NCBI GenBank assembly: GCA_023548195.1
Contig: JAJHZJ010000808.1
Span: 5,732,889-5,796,888, forward strand
From: Bettongia penicillata ogilbyi
Taxonomy: Eukaryota > Chordata > Mammalia > Diprotodontia > Potoroidae
DNA: 64,000 bases
Direction: 5' to 3'
The notes under the pieces were generated by a model. The model ran no database searches. It worked only from the letters and a program-made list of their open reading frames with translations, and had not been told where the DNA came from. Below, piece by piece: positions 1 through 11,879 of the stretch. The position numbers were made by a program, and so were the translations under genes. Numbering within the stretch: the stretch's first letter is position 1; every line of letters starts with the position of its first letter.

Positions 1-1640
1 TTATCCATGCTGGTACCTGTGAAAGTAAGCACTGGGATCCATATTTGTTTTGTGTTCTGCTTAAATCAGCAAGAATGATAAATTTGATGGTGTAAAATTG
101 AAAATATCAAGGGCTTTCTTTAGTGATTGAGCAAAATAATGACTCTACTTGTAATTTATTATGACCCTTTCTTACAGTGTGCTTTGTATGTCTAATACTT
201 ATTTCAACACAAATTAAATTGTTTTTCTTTTGTCTGTATCAACACAGCTAATATTTTATTGATGTAAAAAATCAAATTGTGCAATAAAATTTCTCCATGA
301 ATTTAGAGCAGGCTTAAAAATGTTATGCTGCAAAAGAACATTTTACTGTTTAGAACTTGACTTCCTTTAAACTTAATTGACTATACTGTTCAAATGAGTG
401 AGATTAATACAAATCAGCATTTGTCCAGTCCATTACAAATATTAGAAGTACTATGACTTTGTGATCTGTTTCATGGTGGAAGTGGAAAAAAAAGAAAAAT
501 CACAAGTGTTGATTAAATCATGAATCTTTCAACAGGTTGTTCCCCCTCATGCTTCTTTGTGTCTAATGCTTTGGCAGGTTATAGAGCATTCACTAGGACT
601 TATTATTGGTAGCATTAAAACATGTAGCGCAAGTATATGCTATGCTGAAGTCATAAATAGATATTAAATATACCACATAAAAGCATATACTTTTAAGAGT
701 TTGGAGATGTTGCTGGCAATGCTTGGTAGATGGTCTCTAAAGCAGTTTCTTTTGTCTTTGAACAGTTAATTTCCTGTTCTGGGTGAGGTGTTATTAAAGT
801 TATGTTTGATTGGTCCTTGTTCTCAAAAAAAAATTAATCTAAGAACTCCAAAGACCAATCAATAGTAAGACATGCCTTCTGTCTATCTGCAGGGAGGGTG
901 TAGGCTATTGGAGCAAAATGAGGCACGTGTTAGACATGACCAATGAGTTGATTTTTGTTTGACTGTGTGTTATAAGTGAGGGTTCTGATGAGGTTAGGGG
1001 AGATACTGAGAAATGACAGTGATATGAAATAAAATTTTTTTTTTTAATAATTAGATCCTAATAACTAAAGTTAAGAGAGAAAGTTATTTCAGACAGTTAA
1101 ATAAATGTTGATCAGATAAGTAAATGGTATATCTGATTGTATAGTTATTCCTTCTACATCATGGGGATTAGGGACATGGCACCCCACTATCTGGAAAATC
1201 TGCATAAAATTTTTTGCCTTTCCCCTCGTACCAGAGAAGTCTAAACTTATTCTTTTTTCTTTTGTGAGGGATTGATATACACTGCAATACATTTCTCAGT
1301 TTCTAAACTTCTGCTGTGTTGTTTGCTTGCCTTCGTGTGTCCTCTGTGGCTTCCTCAAAACTCCAAAAATTCCCATTTAATTTCTTATGCCAACCTGCAA
1401 TATAGTGAAACTACAGTGGGGAAAGTTGCAGTGTGGAAAGGATAACTGTATAAAAATCAAGAAATTTATGTTTGGTAGGCTAGTGAGTGAATAAGGTATT
1501 AGAGAAGTTAAGTGTGTTGGTTTATTGGTCTTAGAGATAATATCGTTTATGTAGTTATTGAATCTTGAATTCATTAGAAATATAATTTCTGGAACCATTT
1601 TAATGATACAAGGAGATATAAGCAAGAGCAGAAATAATGT
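1..1640. other. Left-edge AT-rich stretch, no gene recognised
   Basis: No coding exon or clear repeat is visible. The stretch is AT-rich with several AATAAA-type signals (for example near 287 and 1029). In human, TMEM33 lies upstream of SLC30A9 on the same strand, so a TMEM33 3' UTR tail is conceivable here. I cannot confirm this, because no TMEM33 coding sequence is present in the window. Confidence 0.4.
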
Positions 1641-1653
1641 GTTTAAATTTTGT

Positions 1654-1722
1654 CAGTTCCTTCAGTGCCTAGCATAGTGCTCGGCACACCTTAGATTCTG
1701 ATAGCTGTTTGTTGAATGAATG
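1654..1722 (+). repeat. L2/MIR-type 3' end fragment
   Basis: The text 'gtgcctagcatagtgctcgg' followed by a TTGTTGAATGAATG ending matches the conserved 3' terminus of L2-type LINEs. Confidence 0.55.
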
Positions 1723-2339
1723 CTTAGGGAGAAGGCATTTACTGGTACGGATCCAAAAATGTGCAGATGTGAGTTGAGGAAATGAGGTAAGGTTGAAGTC
1801 TTGCAGATAAGTGGAACAAACTAGTGTAAACAGGAATCAGAAACTTAGTAGCCCAAAGTATGATAAACTCAAGAACACAAACTGCTTAGGGAAGGACTCC
1901 CTATTTGATAAGAATTTCTGAGAAACATGGAACGCAGTATGGCAAAAAATAAGTTTATAACAACATGTTACATCACATGTTATAACAAACTTTAAATTGA
2001 TGTACTACTAAAGTTCAATCGTTTAAAAAAATCAGAAAAGTAGAATTTTTCATGACAATTACTTAGAAGGAGAATTTATAACTAAAGGAGTGAGGTAATT
2101 ATAAAAGAAAACTGAAAATTTCAGTTACATAAAACTAGAAAGCTTTTGCACAATGTGCATAAGAAGAAAACAATAGGAGACAAATATTTATATCAGTATT
2201 TCAGTTAAAAGTCTGACATCCACCAGGAGAAAGGAACCTGTGATCGCTAAGCCACATGTGACCTCAACACTGCAGGTTCCCCACCCATCTAGACTATCTA
2301 GGAAATTAGCAAGTCTAATTTGCTAATTAGACCAAGAGC

Positions 2340-2376
<37 letters not shown>

Positions 2377-4140
2377 TTAAAGGATATGAAAGTTTCAATA
2401 AAAGAATTATGAACTATCAGTAACTAGGATTGTCTTCCAAATCACTAATAATACATACAAAATAAAACAACTGAACTTTCACCTTGCATCCATCCAAACT
2501 GGCAAAGAGAACAAATGGTGGAAATAGTGTTAGAGGAACTGCAGAAGGACAGGTTCACCAAATAACTTGGTGCCATTCTGGAAAACCACTTGGAATTACG
2601 TGAGAAAAGATTCTTAACATTCACATTCACTCAGAAGACCTACTCCTGGGCAGGTATCTCAAGAAGATCAAAGACAGAAGAAAATAACCTGAACATACAA
2701 AACATTCAGAGCTGAACTTTTTGTAGTGGGAAAAAATGCATTCCTAGAGACTGACTGACAATAATTATGGTACATAAATAATAGAATCTCCTTGGACAAA
2801 TGGGGAAAGACAAAGAATTAAAGAATGAGTATAGGGTTAAAGAATAAATAATGTTGGCAGTGGAGTCCAGTTTAAAGCTGGGAGTAGAATGGGATTATTT
2901 ATTGATAATAGCAACGTAGAACAGAGGTAAAAAAATTCTAGTGTCCTTTGTATCTTTCAAAATCTTTTTGAGAAATTGTTTGATTGAATGCCTCTTAACA
3001 GTTTGACAATTTAATTTTTATGTTCTCTAGTCATTGTCACAAAATACTCTCCAAGCCAACGAAATACTCTCTTTTTGATCAATATTTATTCCTTTATGTC
3101 CACGTTTTCCCCAGTAACTAATGTAGGCATAAACAGACTATAGAATAAGCAGTTTGCAGTTATGACTGCAAAAGTGCATTTAAAGAGATAGTATATAATC
3201 AATAAATTGATTGGACTGGGAAAAGCCAGTATTGCCTAAATGAAAATAAAAAAATAACTTCATTAAAAAATATTTTTCTACCAATATAATTGTCTTATGT
3301 GATACAATCACACTGAACACCATGGAATTAGGTGCATAAATATTTGATTGGTGTCTCTCCTAAGTATGTAGATCCGATTAGGTTCACCTAAGATATTGTC
3401 ATTTGGATTTATCGTATTTTGAGTCAGGTGTGCCCTAAGGATAATCCTCTATGAAGGAGCTTGGAAAAACCTATCCCTGTGTACCATTAGTGAGTTTTTC
3501 TCACTTTCCTTATGTTAATTCTCCTTTCCTTATGTTAAAAGGATAGTCAATAATTTTTACTTTCCTTGAGCCCAGAGAAAAGGTTAATTTATTTTCTCCA
3601 TCCTCTGCCTTCAAATTTATACATATCCCCCGTAGGAGCAAGTTCAGGGCACTTGATTACATATCTTTATTATGGCTCTTGTTTCTGAAAGTTTGGGTTT
3701 TGATAGGAAGCAAATTTTACACTGTTACTATCTTTCAAAGGATCCAGTTACTGAAATGTCCCCTATTGGAATTTTCCAGCATCTTATTTTTTGAATAAAC
3801 ATGCACTCACTAAAATCAACCGTGCTGGCAAAAACAGCAGTGAAATTTCTTCAGACTACCTCCTCCGTCCTTTGGTTCTTCAAAACTATCTGTATAGTAT
3901 TGATCAGAGTTCAGAAGAGCAAATTATCATTTAGTTCATTTAAATAGGCCACTTTTTCAAGGTCTACACATATCAGAAGCAATTCTGAAGCCCACTCTGG
4001 ACAATTCTTATCACTTATGACTTTTTAAGGATTTGTCCTATAGGGAACACCCTGTGGCAGCCCCAAATTAGCAGTACCCGAGCATGCCCCATTTCACTTA
4101 TAGCCATTACAGAAGTCTTTACTTCCTCCTGCAGGATGAA
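1723..4140. other. Intergenic, no gene seen; contains a (GT)n tract
   Basis: No convincing coding sequence. A (GT)n microsatellite of about 17 units lies at 2342-2375. The remainder is unassigned AT-rich sequence, probably decayed intergenic DNA. Confidence 0.5.
2342..2375. repeat. (GT)n microsatellite
   Basis: Uninterrupted alternating T/G over about 34 bases. Confidence 0.95.
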
Positions 4141-4149
4141 AAAACTCAT

Positions 4150-4545
4150 ATAAGATTATAGCATCTAGAGATGGAAATTGCCTTTAGACATCACCTAGTT
4201 GAACTCCCTAATTTTCAGGTGATAGAATTGAGACCTAGGGAGAAGTGATTCCCCCAAGGTCACAAAGTAACAAAGATTAGATCTGGAATTTGAAAACTGG
4301 TTCTCAGTCCCCAAATACACTGCTCTTTCCACTACACCACACTCCCTCCATTTAAGGAGAAGCTTCCTAACAAAGCTGTCCAATTGTGGAATGGAGAGAG
4401 CAGTGAGTACCCCATCATTAGAGATGTTCAGCTTGATGCTATGTGATCTGCTGGGATGTTGAGATGTTACAACAGTATTCTTATTCAAGTGTGGATTAGA
4501 TTATTGAGTTTCTGATGTCACTTCCAACTCTGATGTTCTGGGGAT
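4150..4545. repeat. Old MIR-like block followed by a CR1/L3-like 3' end
   Basis: The part at 4160-4350 reads like the minus strand of a MIR/CORE-SINE: it passes through 'aaggtcacaaagtaac' and ends in 'ctctttccactacacc'. The part at about 4380-4545 resembles CR1/L3 3' UTRs ('gatgtcacttccaactctga' near the end). The exact subfamily and the boundary are uncertain. Confidence 0.45.
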
Positions 4546-5030
4546 CCATCTTGTTCTCCTTTTGAAATCTAGTATTCAAACACTGAAACCATGGAAGAGA
4601 AATGATTAACTTTCACATAAAAAAAACCTCCAGGGGTCTTAGAAGAAACAAATTTTGTGACCCAAAGCAGTAATAGAGATTGAACATACAAATAAGTGAA
4701 GAAAAACCTAGCAGAACTGGGACGGTGTCTGCAGTTGTACCTCAAAGCCTCTACCCAGAAGCTCTCTATTTTTCTCCCATAGGTGGGAACTTAAATCAAA
4801 CCCCAGAAGAAACATTGAGTCATGTTGACAGTAAAGCTAATGAAATTACCATAAAATGCCCTTAATATGCCTCTCATGTCTGCATGCCTAGTATTCTATC
4901 AGCTAGAAAAATATTTAATAAAAGATAGATTTTATTGTATAATGAAATGATACAGGGGCCCAGGAATTCCTTGAGAAGGAGGATTTAGGAGTGTTTTACC
5001 TTTAATCAGTTGCTTTGTGACTTTCAGAAG
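4546..5030. other. Intergenic, nothing recognised
   Basis: A 61-codon open frame at 4680-4865 has no recognisable motif, splice context or repeat match. I treat it as chance. Confidence 0.4.
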
Positions 5031-5034
5031 CCCA

Positions 5035-5285
5035 TAGGTCTCTCAGTGGATAGAGTGCTGGGCCTGGACTCACAAAGACCTTGTTTAAAATCTGACTTCT
5101 GGCCAGGTCACTTAACCTTTGTCTACCTCAGTTTCCTCAGCTGTGAAATGGAGATAATAATAGCATCTACCTCCTAGGTTTGTTGTGAGGATCAAAGGAG
5201 ACAATATTTCTAATATTTCTATTTCTAAAGGAGACAGCATTTGACACATAGTAGGTATGTAATAAATGCTTGGTCCCTTCCCCTA
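5035..5285 (+). repeat. Marsupial CORE-SINE (MAR1-like), + strand
   Basis: It has a tRNA-like head ('gtggatagagtgctgggcct'), a CORE/MIR body ('cctcagtttcctcagctgtg') and a tail with 'cacatagtaggtatgtaata'. This head-core-tail order is typical of marsupial CORE-SINEs. A short internal duplication around 5209-5235 ('atttctaatatttct') lengthens this copy. Confidence 0.75.
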
Positions 5286-5459
5286 GTTTCAGTGTCTTAG
5301 GAGATGAAATAAACCTTTCCATTGGCCCTACGGATAATCTTATCCATGCCTTACTGTTGAATTTAACAACTTTATCTTTTGTAATATTTAAGGTTGAATA
5401 CTTATTTCTTCCCCCCATAAAAACATTTTGAATTGTGATTTTAAAAATATTAATCATAA

Positions 5460-5682
5460 TTATCATAATAACCAGCATTTATGTAGCAGTTTTAGGTTTA
5501 AAAAGAATTTCCCTCATCTCATTTAGTTCTTACAACAACCTTGTGAGTACAGTGCTATTATTATCCCTATTTTACAAATGAGGAAACTGAGACAGACAGG
5601 GTCACACAGCTATTATATGAGGCAGTATTTAAATTCAGGTTTTCCTACTCTGACACTCCACTGGACCACCTAGCTGCCTAAG
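5460..5682 (-). repeat. Marsupial CORE-SINE, - strand
   Basis: Read in reverse, it begins TAGGCAGCTAGGTGGTCCAG, the diagnostic marsupial SINE head, and passes through a CORE segment ('ttacaaatgaggaaactgag' on +) to a TTATTATGAT-rich tail. Confidence 0.75.
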
Positions 5683-5904
5683 TACTAAGTATTCCAGATA
5701 ATTTCTGTATCACTCTTAACTCTTTCAAAGGATGGAACTCTGAAATTCTTAAAAAGGACTGACTTGCTTAGAGTTTCTGTTAGTGATGTGAGAGCATGTT
5801 GCCAAAAATGGAATTTTGAATTAATATAACTTCCACAAAGTATAAAGGTAAGTAAATTGGAGCTAAATTCTTGTCTTAATTTTTAAATTATAAAACTACT
5901 CCCG

Positions 5905-6130
5905 ACAGGCAGTATGTCCTAGTGGATAGAAGACCTGGATTCAAGTTCTTCCTCTGACATATTTTGGTAATGGCACTCTGAGCAGGGTGCTTCATTTCAG
6001 TGCTATAGAGAACTGTCTATAATTCTAAGTTCTACAGAAGGTACCTGCCTGCATTGGTGGAGGTAACTCCTATCTTGGGGCTCCCTATGCCAATGAAGTC
6101 ACAGATATGGTTTCCTCCCCACCAAATCAC
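5905..6130 (+). repeat. tRNA-head SINE, + strand
   Basis: The head 'ggcagtatgtcctagtggat' is followed by 'attcaagttcttcctctgac' and a body with 'ccaatgaagtcacagatatg'. The same body type recurs at 15325-15470, so it is a repeated family. I cannot name the subfamily. Confidence 0.55.
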
Positions 6131-6524
6131 ATAAATCTTAATTAAAAAAAAAAAAAAGTTTCTGTCTTTTCAAATGCTACTCTCAACAAAGTTCTGTGAT
6201 TTATCGCTGATATCCCCACTGAGGCACATATATAAAAACAATGTGTGGAGAATTATTTCTTATATATATTTCTTATATATTGTTAACCTTATATTCCGTT
6301 TAAAACTTTGCAAAACATACGTTTGTCCCCAGGGTACTGCCCTCTGGTGGCAAGTTGTCAAAAAAAACCTTAAACCCTTGGCAAACTGGAATTTGATATT
6401 AGTTATAACAAATTGTAACAAATATATATTTTGATACAAGGAAAGTTTGTAATTTTTTCTTTAATCCAGTTAGTGCTTGCTTTAAATTGCTCAGTCAAGA
6501 AAAAATAAGAAAAGATCTTAATAG

Positions 6525-7008
6525 GAGATTAGAGGTTCTTAACCTTAGGCCTTTCAAGGAGGTCCATGAATAAATTAGAAGGTTGTCTATAAACTTGGAT
6601 GGGGAAAAAAAATACACTTTAGTTTCACAAACATCTAACTGAAATTTAGTATTTCTTCCAATCATGAATAAAGAAAACAAACCATAACAATATTTTTAGT
6701 GCATGTGACTATTACCAATCAGAATTACCAATTAGAAATCACAGATATTTCATATCATAGTATAGTCATTGCTGCTATTCCCATGTATAATTTATGCCCA
6801 TAACTACTTAGGAATTATTATAGTTATGAGGCTCACCAATAAACAGAAGGTTTTTTAGGATGTCAGTATTTTGATCATTTTCAGCATAACTCATTTCCCC
6901 TGTAATACTATAGTTTTTGTGCATTTAAAAACTTTATTCTGAGGAGTCTATAGCCTTCATAGACTGCCAGAGGTCCATGACACAAACAGTTTAAACAACT
7001 CTTGGTTT
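6525..7008. repeat. Inverted-terminus repeat, possible decayed DNA transposon
   Basis: The left end contains 'gaggttcttaaccttaggcc'. The right end contains 'gaggtccatgacacaaacag' followed by a degenerate inverted copy of the left terminus. A shorter relative lies at 31680-31808 and ends in 'ggttaagaacctct'. Inverted ends suggest a DNA transposon, but no target duplication is clear. Confidence 0.35.
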
Positions 7009-7149
7009 AGATATAAAAATAATTAGGAAACAATACTTCCCCTTGAAGAGCTTACATGCTATCATTAGCCAAGCATTTTTGTTTTAAACATTTGTTTTCT
7101 AAGGTATCCAAGCAAGCTAATGAATCTTTTCAACTTTGTTATCGGTCAG

Positions 7150-7300
7150 TCAGTCATTCAGGAAACATTTATTAAGCACCTACTATGTGTTGGGCACTAT
7201 GTTTGAGCTCTGGGGATATGAAAAGAAGCAAAAGACTATCCCTGCCCTCAAGAAGCCCACAATCTAATGGAGGAGACAAGCAAACAAATATGGAGAAACC
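7150..7300 (-). repeat. L2 3' end, - strand
   Basis: 'aaacatttattaagcaccta' followed by 'ctggggatatgaaaag' is the reverse complement of the L2 3' terminus. Confidence 0.7.
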
Positions 7301-7324
7301 AGCTACATACAAAAAAAGAGGGAA

Positions 7325-7605
7325 AGGGATAACTACGTGGGGGAGTGGACAGAGTGCTGGACTTGTAATCAGGAATACTCATCTTCCTGAGTTCAAACCT
7401 ATCCTCAAGGTATTTACTGGCTGTGTGACCCTGAGCAAGTCATTTAACCCTGTTTGCCTCAGTTTCCTCATCTGTAAAGTAAGTTGGAGAACGAAATGGC
7501 AAGCCACTCAAGTGTCTTTGTCAAAAAAAAACAAGTAAAATTATCAGAAAAACAACTTGAAATAGGGTCATGAAGAGTCAGATGTAATCTAAAAATGACT
7601 AAATA
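7325..7605 (+). repeat. Marsupial RTE-tailed SINE, + strand
   Basis: The body runs through 'ctgtgtgaccctgagcaagt', 'gcctcagtttcctcatctgt' and 'gtcatgaagagtcagatgta'. This is the tRNA-head SINE whose 3' part is shared with RTE LINEs in marsupials. A short A-rich insertion interrupts it near 7523-7550. Confidence 0.75.
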
Positions 7606-7699
7606 ATAACAGAAAAGTTGCACCAGATTTAGAAAGAATTTTACATTTGTGTTCTTTATCTTGTAGAAGGATAAGGGAAAGGGAGATAATAAAGACACC

Positions 7700-7835
7700 T
7701 ATTTATTCAATCAAGTATTTAAGTGTCAACTAAGTCTCAGATGCTGGGGTAAGGAATACAGCAAGTGAAACAATTCTTCCTTGTGAGGAAACCTTACATT
7801 CTGACGGGGGAACAAGGACGTGTGTGGATACATAT
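7700..7835 (-). repeat. L2 3' region, - strand
   Basis: 'tatttattcaatcaagtatt' and 'tgaggaaaccttacattctg' match reversed L2 3' UTR text. Possibly the continuation of the fragment at 7150-7300, split by the SINE at 7325-7605. Confidence 0.55.
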
Positions 7836-8012
7836 ATATTCTGTATATGTATATAAAAGAATAACTGTATACAAGAAAGTTTGAGAGGGAGGGCTGTAGT
7901 GCTTGAGGGGATGAGGAAAGGTGGTTCTTGAGTGGCACTCGGAAGGGAGGGACTGTGTGAGACACAAGACGTAGGAGACAGCCAGTGCCAAAGAACAGAC
8001 AGGAGAGAGAAG

Positions 8013-8055
<43 letters not shown>

Positions 8056-8060
8056 CACAC
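8013..8060. repeat. (GT)n microsatellite
   Basis: About 20 GT units followed by a short ATACACACAC segment. Confidence 0.95.
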
Positions 8061-8309
8061 AGATGTCTCATTCCCGTATGTCTGGTGAAATATGCCTTTT
8101 CTGTTAACCATGCAAAGTAAAGATTCTATTTTTTATTTTTAAACAGTGCTTTATTATTTACAGATGCAAGTGTACTTTGTAACTGGGTAATTGGCTGTTG
8201 GATGGTGTCATCTTTATATAGTCCAGCTGATTTATAGAAAGCTGTCTATTCCATCCCCTGTATTTTCACCTGACCTTTCTTTTCATCTCCATTAACGTGG
8301 TACACATTT

Positions 8310-8510
8310 AAGAGGTGCTAAGTGTCTGACAATTGTTATCTCATTTCATCCTCACAACAGCCCTAAGGAGGTAGGTGCTGTTTATTATTATCACCATTTT
8401 ACAGATAAGAAAAAAGGCAAACCGAGGTTAAGTAATTCGTCTATTGCCACACAGTTAGTTAAGCCAAATTTGAACTGAGGTCTTTTTGAACAGGCACTCT
8501 ATCAACTTCA
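8310..8510 (-). repeat. CORE-SINE/MIR, - strand
   Basis: 'catcctcacaacagccctaa', 'accattttacagataag' and 'gccacacagttagttaag' are reverse-strand CORE-SINE landmarks. Confidence 0.65.
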
Positions 8511-8519
8511 ACTGTCTTC

Positions 8520-9270
8520 ATTTTGGTGAATCTACTCGTATGGTATCATAGCTTCAAGTCAAGGATTTCTTACAAGTTCATTTTTTTCTCAACTCAACTC
8601 AAATTATATTATTTTCCTTCTCCAACACATCTCCATGACTTCTATATTAATTTAAAGATATGACTCAATCAAACAACTGACAGACTAAAACCTCTTCATT
8701 TTCTGGCATATCTATAATCCATTCATTGCTATGGGTGGCTGTACACAAATTGCTAAATAAATCTATGTGCAAATAATTCAGGTTACAGAGGTACTAAATG
8801 TATAACCAAGAAGAAGTGTAGGTAGTGGTGACATTCTGGACTTGAAGAAACTTCCAAAACTGACCCAGATATCCTTCTAGGCATCATCTGACCATTACAT
8901 ATTTGTGTTTTCATGCACAGAGCAACTGAAATATGTCTCCCACCTTCCAGGTATATTTTTATATTTATGTTTGAAAGTACTGCTCCCTAGAAGTTGATCA
9001 CTGTTGACCCCAGATGACCCCAGTCTTTAAGCTGATTGCCTCTTACTATGGCTTCAGAGATTCACATAGATGGGGACCAAAGCCAGGAAGCACCCCCACT
9101 TCCAAAGTAGTACCTGCATTGACCCAAGTACCACTCAGCATCACTAACCACAGCCAAAGGGCTCCATGGTACCCAGCCAGTATAAGGCTTTGGAGAAATA
9201 AAAAATAGGTTCTCAGGAAAAAGTTAAGGGCCCCTAATTCAAGTCAGGCTTTAAAAATATATTCCTGTCT
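8520..9270. other. Intergenic, nothing recognised
   Basis: A 64-codon open frame at 9014-9208 shows no recognisable domain. No repeat is assigned. Confidence 0.4.
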
Positions 9271-9274
9271 ATTT

Positions 9275-9515
9275 AGCAAGAGGTAGCATGTTGTAGTAGA
9301 GAAAACACTAGACATAGATCCAAAACAGATGTGATTTCAGTACTGCTTCTGATATTTACAAACTGAATGACTCTGAATCAATCACTTAACCATAGTGATT
9401 TTCAGTTTCCTCATCTGTAAAATGGAGATAATGTTACCTAAAATGCCTAGTTTAGGGTGGCTTTGAAGGTCAAATGAGATAATGTATATTAAAACTAAAT
9501 GAATGTCACTTTTTT
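9275..9515 (+). repeat. MIR/CORE-SINE, + strand
   Basis: 'tttcagtttcctcatctgta' followed by 'ggtcaaatgagataatgtat' gives the MIR core and tail order. Confidence 0.65.
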
Positions 9516-9619
9516 ATTTCTAATATTATTATTTAAAATCTAAAACCCCCAATATTTAGAGAAATCAAAAAAATAAAAGGGGGAGAGAATGGACAGATGT
9601 CTTTTATATTAAAAATGAT

Positions 9620-9850
9620 GGGGTTCAGAGCACCAGAAGTCAACCTGTATCTGCCTGCTAGTATTAGCTCTGCCACTAACTATGTAACTTTGGAGCTTTT
9701 GCATCTTCTGAGTTTCTAATTCTCTTGTATCGGATGGGGAATAATGGTATTTACTGTACCTACCTCACAGGATTATTATGTCTAACAGGATAATATATGT
9801 GAAAATCCTGTGAAAAGCATCACCCATCCTAGAAATGTAAAGTATTGTGT
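9620..9850 (+). repeat. MIR-type SINE, + strand, diverged
   Basis: 'agctctgccactaactatgt' and 'gtacctacctcacaggatta' fit a MIR body. It lies about 100 bases after another MIR-type copy in the same orientation. Confidence 0.55.
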
Positions 9851-10039
9851 ATGGCATCTATCAGCTTATTATTTGTTCCTCATGATAGACTCGCCTGATG
9901 GCTGCTCCCAAATTGAATTGAAGGCTGTATCTTGAATAGAAACTTCAAACTGTCATCGAAAAGTCACTATAAATTAGTAATTCCAGCAGATTTGGAAGAA
10001 GCACACAGTGAGGGCCAAGGAAGCCTAATCATGAATACT

Positions 10040-10480
10040 AGCAATCACAAAGACTTACATGTATTTATGAAAGATTTTAAGATTCATAAAGCACTTTTTT
10101 TTTACAACAACCTCGTATGAGTAATTAGGCAATGCGATTATTATCGTTGCTAAGTTGTTCCTCAGTCATGTCCAGTTCTCTGTGACTGCTTTCAGGGTTC
10201 TCTTGGCAAAGACACTGGAGTAGTTTGCAACTTCCTTCTCCAGTTCATTTGACAGAGGAACAGGGTTAAGTGACTTGTCCAGGGTCACACAGTTAGTTGG
10301 TGCGTGAAGCCAGATTTGAACTCATGAAGATAGCGTTCCTGACTTCATTCTTTAGTGCAAGCATTATTGACTCCATTTTACAAATAGAGAAACCGAGACT
10401 CAAAAACCTAGGAAATGTGGCAGGCAGGATTCAGATGCAAGTCTTATCTATCTAGATCCAAAGCTCTTGTTCCTCTACCC
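10040..10480 (-). repeat. CORE-SINE, - strand, split by a nested SINE
   Basis: The left arm (10040-10135, 'aagcactttttttttacaac') and the right arm (about 10360-10480, 'ttttacaaatagagaaaccg') are consecutive parts of one reversed CORE-SINE. The RTE-tailed SINE at 10136-10355 separates them. Confidence 0.6.
10136..10355 (-). repeat. RTE-tailed SINE, - strand, nested
   Basis: 'gttcctcagtcatgtccagt', 'tcttggcaaagacactggag' and 'cttccttctccagttcattt' are the reverse strand of the marsupial RTE-tailed SINE. The flanks 'gcgattattat' and 'gcattatt' may be a decayed target duplication. Confidence 0.75.
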
Positions 10481-10929
10481 TATAATGGGGGTGGTTGGAA
10501 CTTTGAGCTGGCTGTAGAAGTTGTGCAGAATGAACTAGAAAGAGAGGTATGTCAAAACGTAAGTACTTTAAAAAATAAAACCCAAAAAATCCATAACACC
10601 TTATAATTTCAAAAATAATAGTATCTAATTGCATATTAATGGTAAGAAATTAATAAATATACACTCTGTGAGCAAGAATTGTTTTGATTCCCTTTTAACA
10701 TTTGGAAAAAAATGGGATCCTCCAAAGTTGTAACTTCTCCAAGGTCATATATTATGTTAATGTGATCAAAACTTGTGCTTCCTGTCTACCATCCTTCTTT
10801 CCTTGAGGGTGTGGAGGTGGGGAGGGGGGCAGAGGGTGGGGTGTGCTACGGATATGTAATCAATAAAAGCTGGCTTCTGGGTTCTCCTTATGCTGTCTAC
10901 TATGGTTTTTTAAAAATTCATTAGTTATA

Positions 10930-11050
10930 ATATTCATTAAGTACCTATTAAGTCTAATACACTGTGCTGGCTGCTAAGGGGTACATAAAAGTCACTAAGC
11001 TAGTTCCTGCCCCCCAAGGGGTTTACAGTCTGGAAGGGCAAGCTAAAACA
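10930..11050 (-). repeat. L2 3' end, - strand
   Basis: 'attcattaagtacctattaa' followed by 'ctgccccccaaggggtttac' is reversed L2 3' UTR. Confidence 0.55.
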
Positions 11051-11379
11051 CCATAGAACTAACTGCCCTACTAATAGAATGTGAAGAGGAATGAGAACAA
11101 GGGACAAGGGTAAGAGGTCATTAGGTGTCGAGGACATTAGGTCTTTGGCTTTCTAATTCACCCCCTGCTAACACAGGTCTCCCAACCGTAGGAATCACTG
11201 AAGCGGTTATTGAACCTTGCCCCCTGTCTCCCAACCAAATCACAAAGCACATAGTGTTGACTCCTGAGCCAGGCTGTTGAAAGGACTCCAGAAGTATATT
11301 CAGAATCAGTAGAAACATAACTTTCTCCCGAACACATTGTTGGCAAGCCTGTACCTGGTGGTGGTGAATGAATTACTGA

Positions 11380-11700
11380 AGAACTAGTAAGTCGAGGAAT
11401 CAGGGAAAATCTCTTGAAGGAAAGACGCCTTGAAAGGAGTTGGGGTTTTCAAGAGAAAGAGACGACGAGGGAGAGCATTCCAGGCATGGGAGATGGTTTG
11501 GGTATCTAAAGTGTGACTTTGGGCAGGGAGGTGGAAGAATGCCATGCGTGAAAAACACCAAGAAGCCCATTTTGATTGTAGCCTAGTGAGGTTCACAGGT
11601 AATCAGACTGGAAAGATAGGTTGGAGACAGATTGTAAAGTTTCTTTGTTGGTTTGTTTTGTTTTTGATATTTGCTGATTGGTACAGTTTGCAGGGAGGAC
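11380..11700 (-). repeat. L2 internal 3' region, - strand
   Basis: 'gagcattccaggcatgggag', 'aacaccaagaagcccatttt' and 'ggttggagacagattgtaaa' match the reversed L2 ORF2-end/3' UTR. This is probably the same L2 insertion as 10930-11050. Confidence 0.55.
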
Positions 11701-11794
11701 ATAACTTTGAAGTTTCCTCTGAAAGAGTCCTAAATCAGAATTCTCTCTGAGCTAGTCTACTCAGCATAGGTAGGGCTGGATGACCATCAAGATT

Positions 11795-11870
11795 CCTGAT
11801 CCTATGCAGACATTAGAGTGGTTAGACTTGACGTCCCTTCCAGCTAGGACTTTGTATGATTTCTCTATAC
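11795..11870 (+). repeat. CR1/MIR-like tail fragment
   Basis: 'gttagacttgacgtcccttc' followed by 'cagctaggactttgtatg' resembles the conserved end of CR1-type repeats. Confidence 0.3.
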
Positions 11871-11879
11871 CCCCAATCT

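Noticed and set aside
5035..5110. tRNA-like heads of SINEs as possible tRNA genes
   Set aside because: They continue directly into CORE or RTE-type SINE bodies and lack a proper cloverleaf. No independent tRNA, snRNA or miRNA gene was recognised in the window.
7726..8111. Overlapping open frames with His/Thr repeats
   Set aside because: They are translations of a (GT)n/(CA)n microsatellite in several frames, not a protein.
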